From Bacteroidales bacterium (GTDB taxonomy: Bacteria; Bacteroidota; Bacteroidia; Bacteroidales; JAADJA01): a stretch of DNA of 50,714 nt. The stretch lies in assembly GCA_020052415.1 (NCBI GenBank), contig JAGVPB010000060.1:1-50714 (forward strand). Direction: 5' to 3'. Shown one piece after another: positions 1 through 9,280 of the stretch. The notes under the pieces are model-generated. The model ran no database searches. It saw only the letters and a list, made by a program, of their open reading frames with translations, and was not told the origin of the DNA. Position numbers and translations under genes: made by a program. Within the stretch, counting starts at the first letter, position 1; every line of letters begins with the position of its first letter.

Positions 1-21
1 CCTTAAAGCATATAATGACTT

Positions 22-149
22 CGGGGTTTTTGGTGTGATCCCGGGAGGGCTTCCCGACGTTCCGCTTGCGCTTCAGTCGGGATAAACTTCTCGCCCTCCA
101 AAATCACAAAACCCGCTAAAGGGCGGATTTTTGTGATCCCGGGAGGGCT
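22..149. repeat. Triplicated tRNA-Arg 3'-tail repeat
   Basis: The last 16 bases of the tRNA gene plus two flanking bases (132-149, tgtgatcccgggagggct) recur exactly at 34-51 in the same orientation, and the similarity extends upstream with small gaps (22-51 against 124-149). A third, diverged copy lies inverted at about 92-116, so 93-116 and 121-148 can fold into a long imperfect hairpin. A separate perfect 7-bp inverted repeat, TCCCGAC at 52-58 and GTCGGGA at 76-82, sits between. The structure lies just downstream of the tRNA in its own direction of transcription. It could be a relic attachment site, a repeat nucleated on the tRNA end, or a termination or processing structure. Confidence 0.6.
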
Positions 150-206
150 CGAACCCCCACCCCCAGAACCGGAATCTGGGATTCTATCCAGTTGAACTAC
201 GGGACC
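134..206 (-). tRNA. tRNA-Arg (anticodon CCG)
   Basis: Read on the minus strand, the 73 bases fold into a full cloverleaf: acceptor GGTCCCG with CGGGATC (one G-U), D stem GTTC/GAAT, anticodon stem CCAGA/TCTGG around the 7-base loop TTCCGGT, and T stem GGGGG/CCTCC around TTCGAGC. The loop puts CCG in the anticodon position, which reads arginine CGG codons. The discriminator base is A at 134. The following bases are not CCA, so the tail must be added after transcription. Confidence 0.93.
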
Positions 207-211
207 AAACT

Positions 212-265
212 GATTTAGGATTTAGGATTTCCGATTTATGATTTAAGATTTAAGATTTAAGATTG
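212..265. repeat. Simple repeat, GATTTAAGATTTAAG type
   Basis: AT-rich degenerate tandem repeat of 7-8 base units (gatttagg, gatttatg, gatttaag) upstream of the tRNA. Similar tracts recur near 17680-17725 and around 21760 and 22180 in this window. Confidence 0.6.
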
Positions 266-394
266 AAGCAAAATCCTGATGTCCTTTTATTTCAATAAAC
301 TATGCGGTTGCAAAAGTAAAAACATTTTAACCTGAATTATTCACAATTGTCAACAAATTAACAGCAAATTAATTTCAGATAATTTCAATTTCAG

Positions 395-402
395 TAATTT
401 TG
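395..402 (+). promoter_or_regulatory. Putative -7 box of the aldolase gene
   Basis: TAATTTTG matches the Bacteroidota -7 consensus TAnnTTTG and lies 46 bases before the aldolase ATG. No clear -33 TTTG element is present at the expected 19-21 base spacing. Confidence 0.45.
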
Positions 403-448
403 CAACCCTTTATAAATTTAACTTGAATTTAATTTTAAGGTTTTTATC

Positions 449-1528
449 ATGTCACAAAAAATTTCAGATTTTATAAAACCCGGTGTTTTAGCCGGCGATA
501 ACCTTCAGAAAGTTCTTGCTTTCGCTAAAGAAAATGAATTTGCAATTCCTGCTGTAAATGTAGTTGGAACCAATTCTGTGAATGCTGTTATGGAAGCTGC
601 AAAACTTGTCAATTCACCTGTCATTATTCAGTTTTCCAATGGAGGGGCAGCGTTTTATGCAGGAGCAGGATTGTCAAACGGCAATGAAAAAGCAGCTATA
701 ACGGGTGCCGTTTCCGGCGCCATTCACATTCAACACCTGGCTGAACTTTATGGAATACCTGTCATTATTCATACGGATCACGCTGCAAGGAAACTCCTGC
801 CCTGGATTGACGGGCTACTGGAAAAGGGAGAAATACACTACAATAAGCACGGTAACCCCTTATTCAGCTCTCACATGCTTGATCTTTCAGAAGAACCGAT
901 AAAAGAAAATATTGATACCTGTAAAAAGTACCTCGATAGAATGAGCAGGATCGGGATGACCCTTGAAATTGAATTGGGTGTTACAGGCGGCGAAGAAGAT
1001 GGAGTTGACAATACCAGCATTGACAGCTCAAGATTATATACCCAGCCCGAAGACGTAGCTTATGCTTTCGAACAATTGTCTTCAGTTTCCAATAGTTTTA
1101 CCGTCGCTGCCTCTTTTGGAAATGTTCATGGAGTTTATAAACCGGGTAATGTGAAACTGCAACCCGTTATTTTGAAAAATTCACAGGACTACATTCAAAA
1201 GAAATTCAATACTGCTGATAAGCCTGTTAATTTTGTATTTCATGGAGGCTCCGGTTCGAGCCGTGAAGAGATCAGGGAAGCAATTACCTATGGTGTGATA
1301 AAAATGAATATTGACACCGATACGCAATGGGCAATGTGGGATGGCATACGAAAATACGAAGCTAAAAACCACGGTTACCTGCAGGGACAGATCGGCAATC
1401 CGGAAGGTGAGGACAAGCCCAATAAAAAGTTTTATGATCCGAGAAAGTGGCTGCGTGAAGGTGAAAAAAGTACGATGGAACGCTTAAAGATAGCCTTCGA
1501 TGACCTGAACTGCATTGGCAGATATTAG
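449..1528 (+). CDS. fbaA: Class II fructose-bisphosphate aldolase
   Basis: Reversibly cleaves fructose 1,6-bisphosphate to dihydroxyacetone phosphate and glyceraldehyde 3-phosphate in glycolysis and gluconeogenesis; zinc-dependent and cytoplasmic. The 359-residue product aligns by eye along its whole length with the E. coli class IIA enzyme (also 359). Visible landmarks are HTDH with D110 and H111 (catalytic Asp and zinc His), the SSHMLDLSEE stretch, the LEIELGVTGGEEDGVDN metal/active-site segment, zinc histidines in ASFGNVHGVYKPGN and FVFHGGSGSS, and the phosphate-binding NIDTDTQWA near the C terminus. It stands alone, preceded by a TAnnTTTG promoter motif. The close match to the class IIA subgroup makes the call firm. 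Confidence 0.97.
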   Translation: MSQKISDFIKPGVLAGDNLQKVLAFAKENEFAIPAVNVVGTNSVNAVMEAAKLVNSPVIIQFSNGGAAFYAGAGLSNGNEKAAITGAVSGAIHIQHLAELYGIPVIIHTDHAARKLLPWIDGLLEKGEIHYNKHGNPLFSSHMLDLSEEPIKENIDTCKKYLDRMSRIGMTLEIELGVTGGEEDGVDNTSIDSSRLYTQPEDVAYAFEQLSSVSNSFTVAASFGNVHGVYKPGNVKLQPVILKNSQDYIQKKFNTADKPVNFVFHGGSGSSREEIREAITYGVIKMNIDTDTQWAMWDGIRKYEAKNHGYLQGQIGNPEGEDKPNKKFYDPRKWLREGEKSTMERLKIAFDDLNCIGRY

Positions 1529-1660
1529 CATGGATGTTCGTGAAAAATATTCAGCTTTGATGATGGGCCTGATTGTTAAAAAATAATATTTGTATCCCTG
1601 TAAATATCTTGTAATTTTACTTCTTAATTGATTTTGATAAATATTTAAAAATACTCTTTT

Positions 1661-4600
1661 ATGAAAAAAGTAATACTATTGATTGGAACATTCGTGTTCG
1701 TTAATTTCAGCCTTGTAATGTCCCAGAATCTCGTTGTAAACGGAGACCTGGAATCCTGGACAGCAGGAGTCCCCGACGGATGGACATTAGTGGAAAACAT
1801 TACACAGGAAACCACCATAATTCATGGCGGGAGTTCTTCAGCAAAACATACTGCCGCCGCCACTACCAAGAAATTCAACCAGGTGGTTGCCGGAATAGAG
1901 GAGGGCCAGGAATACACTATCAGTTACTGGTACCTTGATAATGATCCTCAGGCAAGAACCAGAATCTGGTCCTACTGGCTTTCGGGAGGAACAACCTTGC
2001 CCGAAAACCAGGAAGAATTGCGTCCATCAACCTATTCGAGCGATAATGCTGCCTGGCAACATTTTAATGTGATCCTTACGGCTCCGGCAAGCGCTGATGA
2101 ATTCAGGTTTGAAGTAAGGGCCTATCAGGAAAATGGCGAACCTTACGGTGCAGTTTATTATGACGATTTTGAGTTCACGGGAGATATTACCATTTATCCT
2201 GAACCAACTAACTATCCTACCGGTTTTACTGCAAGCGTTGCGGGATTATCCATCAACCTTGACTGGCTGGATGCAACAGGCGCACAATTACCCTCCGGTT
2301 ATATCATTATGGCAGGAACAAATTCTTCTCTCCCGGTTCCTGTTGACGGAACACCTGTACCCAACGACATTGATCTTTCCGATGGAAGCGGCGCCCTTAA
2401 TGTAACTTATGGGACTCAAACTGCAACTTTTGCAAATCTTGAGGGAAGCACACCCTATTATTTTACGATCTATCCTTATTCCAACAGCGCTTCGTTGATT
2501 GATTATAAGACTGACGGAACAGCGCCTTCAGCCAATGCCACCACATCCAGCATTACTACCATTGAATCTGAAAATTTTGACCTCTCATGGGGAAACTGGA
2601 CAACCATCAGTGTGGTGGGCGACGAGCTGTGGGATCGTAATAATACCTTTGGAATAAACAGCACGCCATGTGCAAGGATAAGCGGTTATTCAGGCGGCCC
2701 TCTCGATAATGACGACTGGCTGATTTCACCGGCAATGAACTTCAATGATTATGAAAGTGAAATCCTTGAGTTTTATAATGCAAAAAACTATACCGGGCCG
2801 GATCTGGAGTGTTTGATTTCTACAGATTGGGATGGTGGTGATGATCCATATACAGGAACATGGGAATCGTTAACGTATATCCTGTGCCCCGGATCATGGG
2901 CATGGACTTATTCCGGTGCAATTGATGTTTCAACCTACAATGCTGAAACGGTTTACATCGCTTTCCATTATACCTGCAATACCACAGAATCAGCAACCTG
3001 GGAAGTGGATGATATTGTGATAACCGGTGAAGAAAGTGCCATACCTGATCCGGAACCTTCCAATTACCCGACTGGTTTTGCCGCTGCAGTAGCCGGAACC
3101 GATATTACCCTCACCTGGACTGATGCTGTCGGAACCCAGTTACCGGATAAATATATCATTTTTGGAGGAATTAGTCCCTCGCTTCCTGTTCCTGTTGACG
3201 GAACGCCTGTTTCAAATGACCCTGATCTTTCTGATGGATCCGGTGTTCTCAATATTCTTTATGGAACGGAGGAAGCATTTTTCGGTAACCTTCAGCCCGC
3301 AACCACATATTATTTCTCGATCTACCCATACACTAACAGCGGTGTCAATACAAATTACAAAACCGACGGTACTGCGCCTACAGCAGAAGAAACTACTGCC
3401 AATGTTGTTGTGGTTACTATTGAGGCGGAAAATTTCGATGTTTCCTGGGGCAACTGGACAACGATCAGTGTAATTGGCGACCAGGTTTGGGACAGGGATA
3501 ATACTTTCGGAGTCGGAAATACCCCGTGTGCAAGTATGAGCGGCTATTCAGGACAGGCATTTGATAATGAAGACTGGCTGATCTCGCCTTCCATGAACTT
3601 TAACAACTACATCAATGAAATAATAACTTTCCAGAATGCCAAGAATTATACCGGAAACGATATGAAATTCAGGGTTTCGACCAATTATGACGGTGGCGGC
3701 GATCCCAACTCTGCAACCTGGACCGACATACCGTTCACCATGTCGGCCGGAGGATTTGCCTGGACTTTTTCAGGTGAGCTCGATCTTTCTGTTTATAATG
3801 GGACAGCCGTTTACGTAGCTTTCTTTTTTACCAGTACAAGTACAGCTTCCGCTACATGGGAAGTTGATGACATTGAGATCATCGGAGAGGAAGAAGCTAC
3901 CATTTACCCGGAGCCTTCCAATTACCCGACAAGTTTTTCAGCCGATGCAACAGGAACTACCATCCTTGTTACCTGGACGGATGCTGTTGGAACACAGCTT
4001 CCCGATCAATACATTATTTTCGCTGGAACAAGCTCTGGATTACCATTGCCTGTTGATGGTACACCTGTCGCCGATGATCTTGATCTGAGTGATGGCTCCG
4101 GTGCATTAAATGTTGCTTTCGGACTGGAAGAAGCTACCTTCCCCGGACTCGAACCCGGTGAAATTTATTATTTTGTGATTTACCCCTATACCAATTCAGG
4201 TAATAATACCGACTATAAGACTGATGGCTCTGCTCCAACGGCAAATGCCACTACTACGCTCACTCCCGAACCCACAAATTATCCGACAAGCTTTGACGCC
4301 AACGCTGCCAGCAGCTCTGTTGCTCTTACCTGGACAGACGCCACAGGAACTCAGCTACCAGAGAACTATATCGTTTTTGCAGGATTAGCTGCATCGCTTC
4401 CCGTACCTGCCGACGGAACACCTGTTGCTGACGACACGGATTTAAGCGACGGCTCAGGTGCACTCAACGTTGCCTTTGGAATTGAAGCTGCATCCTTTGG
4501 CGGCCTTACTCCAAATACGATTTATTATTTCTCTATCTATCCCTATACAAACGGCGGGGCAAATATTGATTTTAAGAATGACGGCACTGCCCCAACAGTG

Positions 4601-5377
4601 GAAGCTACCACCGTTGCACCCGTAATTGTGATTATTGAAGCTGAAAACTTTGATGATAGCTGGGGTAACTGGACGACTATTTCTGTAATTGGAGATCAGG
4701 TTTGGGACAGGGACAATACCTTCGGAGTTGGGAGCACACCTTGTGCAAGAATGAGTGGTTTTTCCGGATCAGCTTTTGAAAATGAAGACTGGCTGATCTC
4801 TCCTGCACTTGACCTTGATAATTATATAAATGAGGTTATTACATTTATGAATGCGAAGAATTACACAGGTAACGATCTTGAACTGATGGTATCCTCCGAT
4901 TACGATGGAGTGAGCGATCCGAATTCTGCAACCTGGACTGGCCTACCCTATACCATGTCGCCGGGAAGCTGGGAATGGGCAGAATCGGGTGAAGTTGATC
5001 TTGCTTCGTACAACGGCCAGGCAGTTTACGTTGCCTTTAAATTTACCTCTACTTCTAGTGAATCTGCAACCTGGGAAGTGGACAATATCGAGATCAAGGG
5101 TGAAGAGGATTTAAGCTCCGACGATGAGATTTCAGTAGCTGATTTCCTGAAAATCTATCCAAATCCGTCAAATGGTATAGTGAATATTTCAAAACCCGAA
5201 GGGAAATTCAATTCGGTGAAAATTATTACTGCAACCGGAAAGGTTTTAAGTGAATATGACTGGAATTTATCCGTTGCCGGACTGGATTTATCAGATTTGA
5301 ACAATGGCGTTTACTTTATCCTGTTTTATGACCGGGAAAGCGGCCGCACCATAGCAAAGAAGCTGATTCTGAATTAA
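1661..5377 (+). CDS. Modular T9SS-exported surface protein with Fn3-like and choice-of-anchor-J-like repeats
   Basis: A predicted secreted 1238-residue protein of unknown role, probably adhesive or carbohydrate-binding. Residues 1-21 form a signal peptide (MKKVILLIGTFVFVNFSLVMS). A jelly-roll-like domain follows (about 22-175, starting NLVVNGDLESW). Four Fn3-like units begin with PEPxNYPTxF at about 180, 463, 747 and 869. Three choice-of-anchor-J/cleaved-adhesin-like units begin ExENFDxSWGNWTT at about 301, 588 and 991. The order is NTD-Fn3-J-Fn3-J-Fn3-Fn3-J. The C-terminal 75 residues (FLKIYPNPSNG to KKLILN) are a type A T9SS sorting domain. The repeats are very alike (ENEDWLISP, DQVWDRDNTFGVG), which suggests recent internal duplication. 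No catalytic motif is seen. Exact domain family names need a profile search. Confidence 0.85.
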   Translation: MKKVILLIGTFVFVNFSLVMSQNLVVNGDLESWTAGVPDGWTLVENITQETTIIHGGSSSAKHTAAATTKKFNQVVAGIEEGQEYTISYWYLDNDPQARTRIWSYWLSGGTTLPENQEELRPSTYSSDNAAWQHFNVILTAPASADEFRFEVRAYQENGEPYGAVYYDDFEFTGDITIYPEPTNYPTGFTASVAGLSINLDWLDATGAQLPSGYIIMAGTNSSLPVPVDGTPVPNDIDLSDGSGALNVTYGTQTATFANLEGSTPYYFTIYPYSNSASLIDYKTDGTAPSANATTSSITTIESENFDLSWGNWTTISVVGDELWDRNNTFGINSTPCARISGYSGGPLDNDDWLISPAMNFNDYESEILEFYNAKNYTGPDLECLISTDWDGGDDPYTGTWESLTYILCPGSWAWTYSGAIDVSTYNAETVYIAFHYTCNTTESATWEVDDIVITGEESAIPDPEPSNYPTGFAAAVAGTDITLTWTDAVGTQLPDKYIIFGGISPSLPVPVDGTPVSNDPDLSDGSGVLNILYGTEEAFFGNLQPATTYYFSIYPYTNSGVNTNYKTDGTAPTAEETTANVVVVTIEAENFDVSWGNWTTISVIGDQVWDRDNTFGVGNTPCASMSGYSGQAFDNEDWLISPSMNFNNYINEIITFQNAKNYTGNDMKFRVSTNYDGGGDPNSATWTDIPFTMSAGGFAWTFSGELDLSVYNGTAVYVAFFFTSTSTASATWEVDDIEIIGEEEATIYPEPSNYPTSFSADATGTTILVTWTDAVGTQLPDQYIIFAGTSSGLPLPVDGTPVADDLDLSDGSGALNVAFGLEEATFPGLEPGEIYYFVIYPYTNSGNNTDYKTDGSAPTANATTTLTPEPTNYPTSFDANAASSSVALTWTDATGTQLPENYIVFAGLAASLPVPADGTPVADDTDLSDGSGALNVAFGIEAASFGGLTPNTIYYFSIYPYTNGGANIDFKNDGTAPTVEATTVAPVIVIIEAENFDDSWGNWTTISVIGDQVWDRDNTFGVGSTPCARMSGFSGSAFENEDWLISPALDLDNYINEVITFMNAKNYTGNDLELMVSSDYDGVSDPNSATWTGLPYTMSPGSWEWAESGEVDLASYNGQAVYVAFKFTSTSSESATWEVDNIEIKGEEDLSSDDEISVADFLKIYPNPSNGIVNISKPEGKFNSVKIITATGKVLSEYDWNLSVAGLDLSDLNNGVYFILFYDRESGRTIAKKLILN

Positions 5378-5438
5378 TGATAAAGAGTTAAATAATTAAT
5401 TCGAATCGAGAATTGAAATATTAAATCATTGAAAACAC

Positions 5439-5529
5439 GCCACAAAGACTCAAAGACACAAAGGATCACAAAGAAGTTTGAAAACTAAAAACAACTTAGT
5501 GTATCTTAGAGACTTAGTGACTTTGTGGC
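5439..5529. repeat. Imperfect palindromic CACAAAG repeat
   Basis: Left arm GCCACAAAGACTCAAAGACA and the right arm ending in ACTTTGTGGC are imperfect reverse complements over roughly 40 bases each, built from degenerate units like cacaaag and cttagtg. It lies between two genes and could form a long hairpin in RNA. I see no reading frame in it. It fills most of the 289-base gap between the surface protein and the next gene. Confidence 0.6.
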
Positions 5530-5565
5530 AAGATATGTTATACCATTGATTCATATAACAAAAAT

Positions 5566-5593
5566 AGTCCTCTGAAATCAGGGGACTTTTTTT
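5566..5593 (+). terminator. Rho-independent terminator
   Basis: A stem of AGTCCTCTGA (5566-5575) with TCAGGGGACT (5578-5587), containing one G-T pair, runs directly into seven Ts. In practice the loop is probably larger than the two bases left by full pairing. It would end transcription from the surface-protein gene. Confidence 0.75.
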
Positions 5594-5611
5594 ATGTCAA
5601 TATAAACTTTT

Positions 5612-5619
5612 TATATTTG
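5612..5619 (+). promoter_or_regulatory. Putative -7 box, secreted protein gene
   Basis: TATATTTG fits the Bacteroidota -7 consensus TAnnTTTG, 48 bases before the ATG at 5667 and just after the preceding terminator. Confidence 0.5.
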
Positions 5620-5666
5620 CAAATAGTTATGAATAGTAATTCAGAACGTTTTATTTCGGGATAAGT

Positions 5667-7217
5667 ATGATATTGTCTTCAAAATTTTTAATAACATTTT
5701 TTCTTATTATGCTGGTCTCACTGACAGGGAGGAGCCAGAGTGATCCGCCTCTGCGCATTGAAATTGAAGCAAAATCGGATGAAGCCATGTACAGAGTCAT
5801 TGCCTGTGGCGATCTCGGATTTATCATTTTTTATCAAACGACCCTCACCCAGGACGATTATAAATTCTGGACTTTTGTCAGTTATAATATTTTTATGCAG
5901 GAGACCTGGAAAAAGGAAATTCCTGTTTTTAAAAATGTTGACCTGAGGAAGAAACTATTTAAGGATGGAAATCTTTACCTTATATTTCACGACATTGAAA
6001 AAAAGAAAAAGGAAGTGTCGAATTTCCAGGTTCTTAAAATTGATATTGCCAATACCCGTTACGAATTATACAGCGGCGAACTCCCTGAAAATTCAAAGAT
6101 CGTTGATTTTGATGTTTTTCATCATCATATCATCGCAGGTATTGATATAGGTGAAGAACAAACAGCAATCATAGTCCTGGATGAAAATACCAAAGAAACC
6201 AAAACAATTTTTGAACTGACGGAAAATAGTTCCAGGTTTGAAAGCCTTTATATTGACACCCTCAAAAATTCGTTTACCGGAGTCATTAATATGTTTACAA
6301 CAAAATCGGAATACCATCTGATCCTTGAAGAATTTGACACAGCCGGAAACAATATACAGTCCACCATTATCAGGCCCGGTGAAAATAAAAAGTTAAACTC
6401 CGGGAATATAATTACCATTAATGAAAATGAGAGGCTGGTACTTGGAACGTACGATTTTGTGAAGGGAGGGACCATTGATAAAAAGAGCTATTTCCATAAT
6501 GAATCGAGTGGATTTTATTCTATAAAGATCAATGGAAATCAACAGGGGGAAAGCCGGTATTTCAATTTTCTCGAAATGGAAAATATGACAGGCTATTTGA
6601 AGAGCAAAGAATATGTTCAGGCTCTGAAGAAGGCTGAAAGAAAGGATGATAATCCCGACAAGTATTCACTTGATTTTGACCTTCTGTTGCATGACATTGT
6701 TAAGAAAGACAGCCTGTATTATTTTGTTTCTGAGGCTTATTACGAGGAATACCACACGGTTACCAGCACTTATTATGATTATTACGGCAGGCCTGTCCCG
6801 GTTTCGTATTCGGTGTTTGACGGGTACAAATATTTTAATGCTTTTATATCATGCTTTACAAAGGACGGTATAAAGCTTTGGGACAACGGCCTCGAAATAT
6901 TCAACATTCTCACCTTTGACCTTGAGAACCGGGTGAATATATATTTTGCCGGTGATGAAATTATACTGGCTTACAACCGTGAAGGTAAAATAGGGGCGAA
7001 GATCATCAAAGGCGCTCAGATTGTTGAAGGCCTTGAATACTATCCCCTGGAATCAACTTATATCAATGATAAGATTATCGGCGATTCAAAGAGCAGCATG
7101 GAATTGTGGTATGATAATTATTTTATCGCTTATGGTTTTCAGAATATCAGGAACAACACTTTAGTGGGTAATGACAAAAGGGTTGTTTTTTACCTGAATA
7201 AAGTTTCTTTCAAATAG
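5667..7217 (+). CDS. Secreted protein of unknown function
   Basis: I do not recognise a family for this 516-residue protein. The N terminus (MILSSKFLITFFLIMLVSLT followed by GRSQ) is a clear signal peptide with cleavage near residue 23, so the product is periplasmic or exported. The rest is rich in alternating hydrophobic and aromatic beta-strand patterns (for example FDVFHHHIIAGIDIG and RVNIYFAGDEIILAYNREG), compatible with a propeller-like or other all-beta fold. There is no T9SS sorting tail, lipobox or catalytic motif that I can see. A tyrosine-rich stretch (EEYHTVTSTYYDYYGRPVP) lies near residue 360. It is flanked by its own promoter motif and a convergent gene, so context does not give a role. 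Confidence 0.8.
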   Translation: MILSSKFLITFFLIMLVSLTGRSQSDPPLRIEIEAKSDEAMYRVIACGDLGFIIFYQTTLTQDDYKFWTFVSYNIFMQETWKKEIPVFKNVDLRKKLFKDGNLYLIFHDIEKKKKEVSNFQVLKIDIANTRYELYSGELPENSKIVDFDVFHHHIIAGIDIGEEQTAIIVLDENTKETKTIFELTENSSRFESLYIDTLKNSFTGVINMFTTKSEYHLILEEFDTAGNNIQSTIIRPGENKKLNSGNIITINENERLVLGTYDFVKGGTIDKKSYFHNESSGFYSIKINGNQQGESRYFNFLEMENMTGYLKSKEYVQALKKAERKDDNPDKYSLDFDLLLHDIVKKDSLYYFVSEAYYEEYHTVTSTYYDYYGRPVPVSYSVFDGYKYFNAFISCFTKDGIKLWDNGLEIFNILTFDLENRVNIYFAGDEIILAYNREGKIGAKIIKGAQIVEGLEYYPLESTYINDKIIGDSKSSMELWYDNYFIAYGFQNIRNNTLVGNDKRVVFYLNKVSFK

Positions 7218-7280
7218 ATTGACTAAAATGCCAAAAAAAATCCCTGCAAATTATAAATCCGCATACATATCAATTAAGTT

Positions 7281-7332
7281 GTTTTAGCCATTTTATCATT
7301 TTAGTCATTTTAGTCACTTTAATCAATTTAGA
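7281..7332. repeat. Simple repeat, ATTTTAGTC type
   Basis: Degenerate tandem units (attttatc, attttagtc, actttaatc, atttagac) occupy the spacer between two convergent genes. No gene or terminator hairpin is visible here. Confidence 0.5.
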
Positions 7333-7345
7333 CACTTCTTCAACC

Positions 7346-8731
7346 TCAAATCATCTTCCGGGGATCAACCCAGTTGTTGAATTCGTCATCTGTTACATAA
7401 CCCAGGCCTGTGGCGGCTTCCCGTAAGGTTAAACCTTCCTTGTGCGCTTTCTTGGCGATCTCAGCAGCTTTTTCATAGCCGATATGAGTATTCAGAGCCG
7501 TTACCAGCATGAGGGAATTTTCAAGGTTTTTCTTTATGAACGGCAGGTTGGCTTCGATGCCGACCGCGCAGTTGTCATTGTACGAAACAGAGGCATCGCC
7601 CAGCAATCTCGCAGCCTGTAAGAGGTTATAGATCATGACGGGTTTGAACACGTTCAACTGGTAATGGCCCTGCATTCCGCCAATAGTAATGGCTGCATCA
7701 TTTCCAATGACCTGGGCGCAAACCATGGATAGCGCTTCGGCCTGTGTGGGATTGACCTTTCCGGGCATGATGGATGAGCCCGGCTCGTTTTCCGGGAAAA
7801 TGATCTCACCGATACCGCACCTCGGGCCTGACGCCATCATGCGGGTATTATTGGCAATGTGCATGAGGCTCACGGCTAAAGTCTTCAATGCTCCCGAAGC
7901 TTCAACTATAGCGTCATGAGCCGATAAGGACTCAAATTTATTTTCCGCAGTGCGGAACGGATGGCCGGTAAGCCGGGCAATCTTCTCAGCAACTTTAACT
8001 GCATATCCTTTCGGTGTATTGATGCCGGTTCCAACAGCAGTACCTCCGAGAGCGAGTTCTTGCAAATGATCAAGAGTTGATTTAAGGGCTTTTAGTCCGT
8101 GATCGAGCTGGGAAACATAACCGGAAAATTCCTGGCCGAGTGTTAAAGGTGTGGCGTCCATCAGGTGAGTCCTTCCGGTTTTTACTATGTCTTTAAAAGC
8201 TTCTGCTTTTGAAGCCAGCGTTTTCCGCAACATTTCAACTCCGGGAATTGTGGTTTCAACCAACATTTTATATGCAGCAATGTGCATAGCCGTCGGGAAG
8301 GTGTCATTCGACGATTGCGATTTATTGACATCATCGTTCGGATGTATGGTTTTCTTACTGTCATCAAGTTTGCCGCCGTTAATGACATGCGCTCTGTTGG
8401 CGATCACTTCATTCAGGTTCATGTTGGATTGAGTCCCGGAGCCTGTTTGCCAGATGACCAGAGGGAAATTATCATCCAGCTTACCATCAAGAATTTCATC
8501 ACAAACCAACCCGATGAGCTTTGTTTTTTCATCATTCAGAACACCAAGCTCATTGTTGGCAAGGGCGGCAGCTTTTTTCAAATAGGCGAATGCACGGATG
8601 ATCTCAATAGGCATTGACGCCGGTTCTCCAATAAGGAAATTCATTTTTGAACGCTGGGTTTGTGCGCCCCAATACTTGTCGGCAGGAACTTCTATGGTTC
8701 CCATCGTGTCTTTTTCAATTCTGTAATCCAT
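7346..8731 (-). CDS. fumC: Class II fumarate hydratase
   Basis: Interconverts fumarate and L-malate in the citric acid cycle or its reductive branch; an iron-independent, cytoplasmic homotetramer. The 461 residues match the family length. Seen directly: [19 protein letters not shown] (97-115), [10 protein letters not shown] with catalytic H189, and the superfamily signature [10 protein letters not shown] (318-327) whose serine loop provides the catalytic base. The [10 protein letters not shown] form is characteristic of fumarase rather than aspartate ammonia-lyase. The start lies 35 bases after the stop of the ArsC-like gene on the same strand, so the two may be cotranscribed. Confidence 0.96.
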   Translation of the reverse strand: MDYRIEKDTMGTIEVPADKYWGAQTQRSKMNFLIGEPASMPIEIIRAFAYLKKAAALANNELGVLNDEKTKLIGLVCDEILDGKLDDNFPLVIWQTGSGTQSNMNLNEVIANRAHVINGGKLDDSKKTIHPNDDVNKSQSSNDTFPTAMHIAAYKMLVETTIPGVEMLRKTLASKAEAFKDIVKTGRTHLMDATPLTLGQEFSGYVSQLDHGLKALKSTLDHLQELALGGTAVGTGINTPKGYAVKVAEKIARLTGHPFRTAENKFESLSAHDAIVEASGALKTLAVSLMHIANNTRMMASGPRCGIGEIIFPENEPGSSIMPGKVNPTQAEALSMVCAQVIGNDAAITIGGMQGHYQLNVFKPVMIYNLLQAARLLGDASVSYNDNCAVGIEANLPFIKKNLENSLMLVTALNTHIGYEKAAEIAKKAHKEGLTLREAATGLGYVTDDEFNNWVDPRKMI

Positions 8732-8766
8732 TTTTTCAATTATTTAATTATTGACCTTATTTTTTC

Positions 8767-9141
8767 TCAGCTTTTAATTTCAGAAAGCTGAATTCTTTTC
8801 GTGAACAGTACATCCATTATTTCAGGCGGAACAGCCACTACGGCCTTATAATCCTTAACGACTACGGGCCGCTTTAACAATGCAGGATACTGAATGATGA
8901 TTTTTATCCACTCATCATCCGTAAAATTTTTACCCCTGAATTGCTTCTTATAAATTGCTTCCTTCGTTCGCACCAATTCCAGCGGCCGGATATTCATTTT
9001 CGCAATAATAGTCCTCAATTCTTTTTCAGTTATTGGGTTTTTTAAATATTCAATACATTCAAACTCCAAACCTTTTTCAACCAGATATTTTAATCCTTCG
9101 CGCGATTTCCGGCACCTGGGATTATGATAAATTCTGATCAT
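8767..9141 (-). CDS. ArsC/Spx-family thioredoxin-fold protein
   Basis: A 124-residue member of the arsenate reductase (ArsC)-like family. The start chosen gives MIRIYHNPRCRKSRE; an ATG three codons upstream (9150) is also possible. The family cysteine is present (C10, in NPRCRKS), as are the LKNP segment and KRPVVV, which carries one of the oxyanion-binding arginines. E. coli ArsC uses three arginines (60, 94, 107). The first two have plausible counterparts (LVRTKEA, LKRPVVV), but the third position reads AVVAVPPE with no arginine. It may therefore be a YfgD-like or redox relative rather than a true arsenate reductase. No ars genes are nearby. Confidence 0.85.
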   Translation of the reverse strand: MIRIYHNPRCRKSREGLKYLVEKGLEFECIEYLKNPITEKELRTIIAKMNIRPLELVRTKEAIYKKQFRGKNFTDDEWIKIIIQYPALLKRPVVVKDYKAVVAVPPEIMDVLFTKRIQLSEIKS

Positions 9142-9164
9142 ACATTGCAATTATTAATATCAGG

Positions 9165-9276
9165 TAATATTCCAATATTCCAATAATCCATTATTCCAAT
9201 TTTCCAATCTTCCAGTCTTCCATTATTCCATCCTTCCATTATTCAAATCTTTCATCATTCCAATATTCCATTCTTT
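9165..9276. repeat. Simple repeat, ATTCCA type
   Basis: About 110 bases of degenerate units (tattccaa, cattattcca, tcttccag, ccttccatt) occupy the spacer between the S46 peptidase stop and the ArsC-like gene start. Confidence 0.7.
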
Positions 9277-9280
9277 AAAA

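Noticed and set aside
35-51. Second tRNA gene
   Set aside because: Only the 3' acceptor and T-arm segment is duplicated; no cloverleaf can be completed.
5439-5529. CRISPR-like array
   Set aside because: The CACAAAG units are degenerate, contiguous and palindromic, with no regular unique spacers and no cas genes nearby.
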